DNA from: Pseudalkalibacillus salsuginis
Lineage (GTDB): Bacteria; Bacillota; Bacilli; Bacillales; Fictibacillaceae
Direction of reading: 5' to 3'
Length of the DNA stretch: 64,000 nt
Assembly: GCF_021646685.1 (NCBI RefSeq)
Contig: NZ_JAKJHW010000002.1
Location: 434,001-498,000 of the forward strand
Shown piece by piece: positions 60,714 through 64,000 of this stretch. A program made the translations under genes and the position numbers. Numbering within the stretch: position 1 is the stretch's first letter; every line of letters starts with the position of its first letter. The notes under the pieces were generated by a model. That model saw only the letters and a program-made list of their open reading frames with translations, was not told the origin of the DNA and made no database searches.

Positions 60714-61757
60714 TTAATTGGTGATTTTGTCCAAGCTTGGTGCGTTTTTGATGATATTCTGGAAGGTCTTTCTCTTTTCGAGTAAATAGGCTTTTGCTTT
60801 ATCTGCCGGGACGTAATTGGTGATATATGCATTCTTGGCGAGGTCTTTCGCATAGTCCGGGTTTTCTTCCACTTCTGCTACAGCTTTATCCAACTTCGAT
60901 GCAAAGTCTTCCTCAACATCCTTAGGCATCAGGAAGAAGAATTCCTTATCGAATACGAACTCTTTTCCGTCTACTTTGATCCCTTGTTCGGCGAAAGTAG
61001 GGATGTCATAGCCTTCCACCCGTTCGCCAGCTGTAATGCCGAGGAACTTCATCTTGATGTTGTCTTCAACGCCTTCTTTCGTATATTCGTTGTTGCCGCC
61101 GATCGAACCGTTGATGATATCCGCATTTCCATCCCATAACGCCTGGTTCTTATCTTCCTGGGATCCTGTCACGTATGCTTTGATGCGGTCAGATACCGCA
61201 GTTCCGTATTCTTCTTTCACCCATAGATAGTAACCATCGAACGTGATCTCGGATACCCCGCCTGATTCGATCGCCACGGTGATCGTTTCATCCGGATTGT
61301 CTTTAAGCCATTCTGCAGATTCTGCCATCGTGTCATATGGTGCGTCCCCTTTCGCTAAAAAGGCGTTCCCTGGATTGATCGATACGACAGGTCCTACCGT
61401 CCAATTTTCCAGCTTGTTGTTTTCCTGGATGCTTCCATATTCGACGCCTAAATATGCCATGTCATGGAAAAACATCATCGTACTGCCGTCATTCTTAGCC
61501 TTCCCCAGCTCCTGGAAAGCCCGGACTGCTCCAACTGCATCCACTTTAATATTCGTACCTAGAGGATCTTCCAAATAGCGGCTGATCGTATCGGCATTCT
61601 GGTATGTATCCCCACCTGTTGAGGTTGAGCCGATCACCAACCTGACCCTTGAAACATCCACCTCTGACCCTTCACCTGATCCAGAAGTCTCATTACTGCA
61701 CGCAGCTGAACCAAGCGCAAGTATCGCCACCAACAAAATCGTTAAAAGTTTCTTCAT
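60714..61757 (-). CDS. tctC: tripartite tricarboxylate transporter substrate-binding lipoprotein TctC
   Basis: A 347-residue solute-binding protein. The signal peptide ends in a lipobox with Cys20 (LALGSAAC), so it is a lipoprotein on the outer face of the membrane, followed by a Ser/Gly linker. The Bug/TctC-type body has VIGSTSTGGDTYQNADTISR at the start, GSVDAVGAVRAFQELG-like (VDAVGAVRAFQELG) and GGVSEITFDGYYLW in the middle. It binds the substrate delivered to TctAB. Preceded by AAAGGGAGAGTG. Confidence 0.9.
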   Translation of the reverse strand: MKKLLTILLVAILALGSAACSNETSGSGEGSEVDVSRVRLVIGSTSTGGDTYQNADTISRYLEDPLGTNIKVDAVGAVRAFQELGKAKNDGSTMMFFHDMAYLGVEYGSIQENNKLENWTVGPVVSINPGNAFLAKGDAPYDTMAESAEWLKDNPDETITVAIESGGVSEITFDGYYLWVKEEYGTAVSDRIKAYVTGSQEDKNQALWDGNADIINGSIGGNNEYTKEGVEDNIKMKFLGITAGERVEGYDIPTFAEQGIKVDGKEFVFDKEFFFLMPKDVEEDFASKLDKAVAEVEENPDYAKDLAKNAYITNYVPADKAKAYLLEKRKTFQNIIKNAPSLDKITN

Positions 61758-61919
61758 CTTACACTCTCCCTTTCGATTTTTGGAACCGCATACAATTTCC
61801 CTTTAAAAACCATGGTTACTGAATGACAAACTATTATAACTATAAAAATTTTAATATAAATATTATGGAGGACTTCCTCTAGTAACGATCCATTTCATTC
61901 AATCTTTTCTTTTTTGATG

Positions 61920-61950
61920 GACTGCCGCCGGTTGTTACCAGCGACAGTCT
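61920..61950. other. hairpin between the aldehyde dehydrogenase and tctC
   Basis: GACTGCCGCCGG and the GCGACAGTC region form a mostly paired stem about 12 bases after the aldehyde dehydrogenase stop. On the minus strand it is followed by an A-rich tract, so it is not a classical terminator. It could stabilise the upstream message. Confidence 0.4.
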
Positions 61951-61961
61951 TCTTTATCCAA

Positions 61962-63425
61962 TCACTTCACAAAAACCGTTTTGATCGATGTGAAAAATTC
62001 GATTGCTGCCTGACCTTGTTCACGGGAATGCGAGCTTGAGTTTTTCATACCGCCGAATGGTGCCTGTAATTCTACACCTGCGCTCTCCGCGTTGATACGG
62101 ACGAGCCCAGCATCCATATCGTCGATGAAGGTCAGCATCTTTTTGATATTGGACGTGAAGATCGAGGCACTTAGCCCGAACTCGACATCGTTTGCGATCA
62201 CGAGCGCTTCCTCAATCGTGTCGACTTTGATGAGGGCGATGACCGGCCCGAAAATTTCTTCCTGGGCAATCGTCATCGATGAGGTCACATTTTCAAAGAT
62301 CGTCGGCTGGACGAAATAACCTTTTTCATACTCTCCTGCTGTCAATCTTTCTCCGCCTAGAATGAGTGAGGCACCCTCTTCTCTCCCCTTTTGGATATAG
62401 GAGAGAACCGTGTTCAGCTGATTTTCGTTGACGCTCGCCCCCATCCATATACCTTCTTGCAGGCCATCACCGACCGTTATCCCATTCGTTTTCGCGACCA
62501 GCTTTTCTTTGAACTGGTCATAGACATCCTTCAATACGATGACACGGCTTGTCGCAGTACATTTCTGCCCGGTTGATCGGAATGCACCGCTGATCGTCGC
62601 ATCGACGGCCAGATTAAGATCGGCATCAGAATCAACGATGACCGGGTTTTTCCCGCCCATTTCAAGCTGATATTTTGCACCTCTCGCCAGTGCAGCCTGG
62701 CCGATTTGTTTGCCTACCACGTTCGAGCCTGTAAAGCTGATACCGTTCACGTCTGGATGGTCGGCAATCCCCTGGCCGATGACCGAACCAGGACCTGCCA
62801 CCATGTTCACGACGCCTGCTGGAAAGCCAGCCTCCTCAAAGCATTCAAAGACTTTCGCACAGGTCACCGCAGCCTCTGTCGCCGGCTTCAACACGATCGT
62901 ATTGCCATAGATCAAGGCTGGAGCCGCTTTCCAAATCGGAATCGCGACAGGGAAGTTCCAGGGGGTAATGATACCGACAACCCCTAAAGGTACGCGAGTT
63001 GTAAACATCAATGCGTCACTGTCCGTCGAAGGAATGACATCCCCGACCTTTCGCAGCCCTTCACCTGCATAATAGCGGAGGATCGCGACACCACGTGCTG
63101 TTTCACCTTTCGCTTCCGGAAGGGTTTTGCCCATTTCCCTCGTCATGCATTCGGCTATCTCATCCACTTTGCTTTCAAGAATGTCAGCTGCTTTATACAG
63201 ATATTTTCCTCTCGCATCCGCGGATAATTTCTTCCATGCCTTTTGTACAGATTTGGCAGATGCCACTGCTTGGTCCAGGTCCTCTTTACTTGACTTCGGT
63301 GCATATCCGACAACCTCATCGGTGTTCGCTGGATTCGTATTTTCAATCCATTCGTTTGTGCTTGATGCAATCCACTCGCCGTTTATGTAGTTCAAGTATT
63401 GTTTGCTTTGCGTTTGAATGGTCAT
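61962..63425 (-). CDS. aldehyde dehydrogenase, 2-oxoglutarate-semialdehyde (2,5-dioxovalerate) type
   Basis: The 487-residue aldehyde dehydrogenase has [13 protein letters not shown] at the NAD site, LEMGGKNPV with the general base Glu, and [10 protein letters not shown] with the catalytic Cys (near 286). It is most like bacillary 2,5-dioxovalerate dehydrogenase (YcbD type), which works after KDG dehydratase to make 2-oxoglutarate. The upstream gene is that dehydratase, so this is the most likely role. The start follows AACAGGAGGCGAATC. Confidence 0.9.
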   Translation of the reverse strand: MTIQTQSKQYLNYINGEWIASSTNEWIENTNPANTDEVVGYAPKSSKEDLDQAVASAKSVQKAWKKLSADARGKYLYKAADILESKVDEIAECMTREMGKTLPEAKGETARGVAILRYYAGEGLRKVGDVIPSTDSDALMFTTRVPLGVVGIITPWNFPVAIPIWKAAPALIYGNTIVLKPATEAAVTCAKVFECFEEAGFPAGVVNMVAGPGSVIGQGIADHPDVNGISFTGSNVVGKQIGQAALARGAKYQLEMGGKNPVIVDSDADLNLAVDATISGAFRSTGQKCTATSRVIVLKDVYDQFKEKLVAKTNGITVGDGLQEGIWMGASVNENQLNTVLSYIQKGREEGASLILGGERLTAGEYEKGYFVQPTIFENVTSSMTIAQEEIFGPVIALIKVDTIEEALVIANDVEFGLSASIFTSNIKKMLTFIDDMDAGLVRINAESAGVELQAPFGGMKNSSSHSREQGQAAIEFFTSIKTVFVK

Positions 63426-63501
63426 GATTCGCCTCCTGTTAAAGATGAAAATTTATTTTATTGGTAATTTTCAGATATCGATTGTCAAAAAAATATCGCT
63501 G

Positions 63502-64000
63502 TTATGAATGGGATACCTTATTGTCGACTGGGTACTTTTCAAATGCCATGTTCAATACCTTTTCCAGCTGCTGATAGTGTTCTTTTTCCACCGGAACGAT
63601 TGGCGGTCTTACCGTGTTAGCGACAGGCAATCCGATGATTTCCATCCCCGCTTTGATCAAAGAGACAGCATAGCCTTTTCTCTGTTTCCGGATCCGGTTG
63701 ATCGGCAGGATCACAGTTTCATATAACTCCCGTACTTCCTCCATACGATCATTCAGCAGGGCATCATAGAAGCGTCTTGAGATATGAGGGATATAGTTCG
63801 AAATCGCGGAAGAATAGGAATTGAACCCTAAAGGTACATAAGCAGGCATCGTCACTTCGGCCATCGGCATCCCGTTCAACCAGCCGAGACGGTCGCCAAT
63901 CGTTTGGGTAAGCTCGATATTGAGATCCATATTCCCGACGCCATCTTTCACGCCGACAACCTGCGGGAACTCGATCAATCTCTTTAATGTTTCAAGCTGA
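63502..64000 (-). CDS. 5-dehydro-4-deoxyglucarate dehydratase, C-terminal part
   Basis: The frame is open to the window edge, so the N-terminal part lies outside. About 166 residues are visible. VVGVKDGVGNM contains the Schiff-base lysine of the DapA family, and LGFNSYSSAISNYIP and GMEIIGLPVANTVRPPIVPV are typical of 5-dehydro-4-deoxyglucarate dehydratase (about 300 residues). It decarboxylates and dehydrates the dehydrated aldarate to 2,5-dioxovalerate, which the next enzyme oxidises. It is upstream of the aldehyde dehydrogenase in the same operon. Confidence 0.88.
   Translation of the reverse strand, partial: QLETLKRLIEFPQVVGVKDGVGNMDLNIELTQTIGDRLGWLNGMPMAEVTMPAYVPLGFNSYSSAISNYIPHISRRFYDALLNDRMEEVRELYETVILPINRIRKQRKGYAVSLIKAGMEIIGLPVANTVRPPIVPVEKEHYQQLEKVLNMAFEKYPVDNKVSHS

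Overview
The window looks like chromosomal DNA of a low-GC, Gram-positive Bacillaceae bacterium. The evidence is strong AGGAGG-type ribosome binding sites, a B. subtilis-type alanine dehydrogenase, an RNase J1 paralogue, a YaaC-like protein, a cat gene with Bacillus/Staphylococcus-type translation attenuation, and a DinB/HIT/GNAT/APH accessory complement. I cannot name the genus. No rRNA, tRNA, CRISPR array, complete transposase or phage structural gene was seen.

Layout. (1) 1-4.2 kb: the 3' end of a CBO0543-type membrane protein, then a decayed sugar locus (ROK-kinase relic, TIM-barrel isomerase, four 52-bp tandem repeats, two Gfo/Idh/MocA dehydrogenases, and a relic of the 3' end of a sugar ABC permease). 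(2) 4.3-18.4 kb: a long minus-strand catabolic operon (CoA-acylating semialdehyde dehydrogenase, class III aminotransferase, aldehyde dehydrogenase, a three-piece flavin/iron-sulfur dehydrogenase plus a DadA-like partner, a DapA-like lyase, an Asp/Glu-racemase homologue, SDR, alanine dehydrogenase). An AGCS amino-acid symporter and a divergent LysR regulator sit upstream. The content fits catabolism of a hydroxyproline-like or D-amino acid together with beta-alanine. A 77-bp regulatory sequence occurs both before the operon and between symporter and LysR. (3) 18.5-27.3 kb: single accessory genes and many gene relics (VOC, effector-binding domain, membrane protein, HelD). (4) 27.5-32.1 kb: a plus-strand operon with an HTH protein, a methyltransferase, two small proteins, an RNase J paralogue and release factor 3. 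(5) 32.5-35.7 kb: an HPr-like protein, a PQQ-type sugar dehydrogenase and a membrane protein.

(6) 35.9-45.1 kb is a mosaic. It contains GC-richer MFS/AraC genes, truncated DUF4411, 3-ketosteroid dehydrogenase and lipoprotein genes, a YaaC-like two-gene module with a poly-T frameshift, and a MarR/aldo-keto reductase pair with clear palindromic operators. A 285-bp direct duplication brackets the block, and a short GGTGAACCGTACC-type motif occurs three times inside it. (7) 45.1-54.3 kb: minus-strand accessory genes (SRPBCC, NIPSNAP, PP2C, HIT, methyltransferase, APH-like kinase, DinB, GNAT, chloramphenicol acetyltransferase). A roughly 95-bp hairpin-containing element recurs just downstream of several unrelated genes. 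(8) 54.5-64.0 kb: a GC-richer minus-strand glucarate/galactarate operon (KDG dehydratase, 2-oxoglutarate-semialdehyde-type dehydrogenase, TctCBA uptake, glucarate dehydratase, Ldh-family reductase, galactarate dehydratase).

The operons at 4-17 kb and 54-64 kb both pair a DapA-family lyase with an aldehyde dehydrogenase, and both may feed 2-oxoglutarate through its semialdehyde. The most unusual observations are the recurrent 3' hairpin element, the RNase J/RF3 operon, the YaaC-like module between repeat motifs, the duplicated LysR-region promoter, and a cat leader peptide reading MVKSDKSAS.
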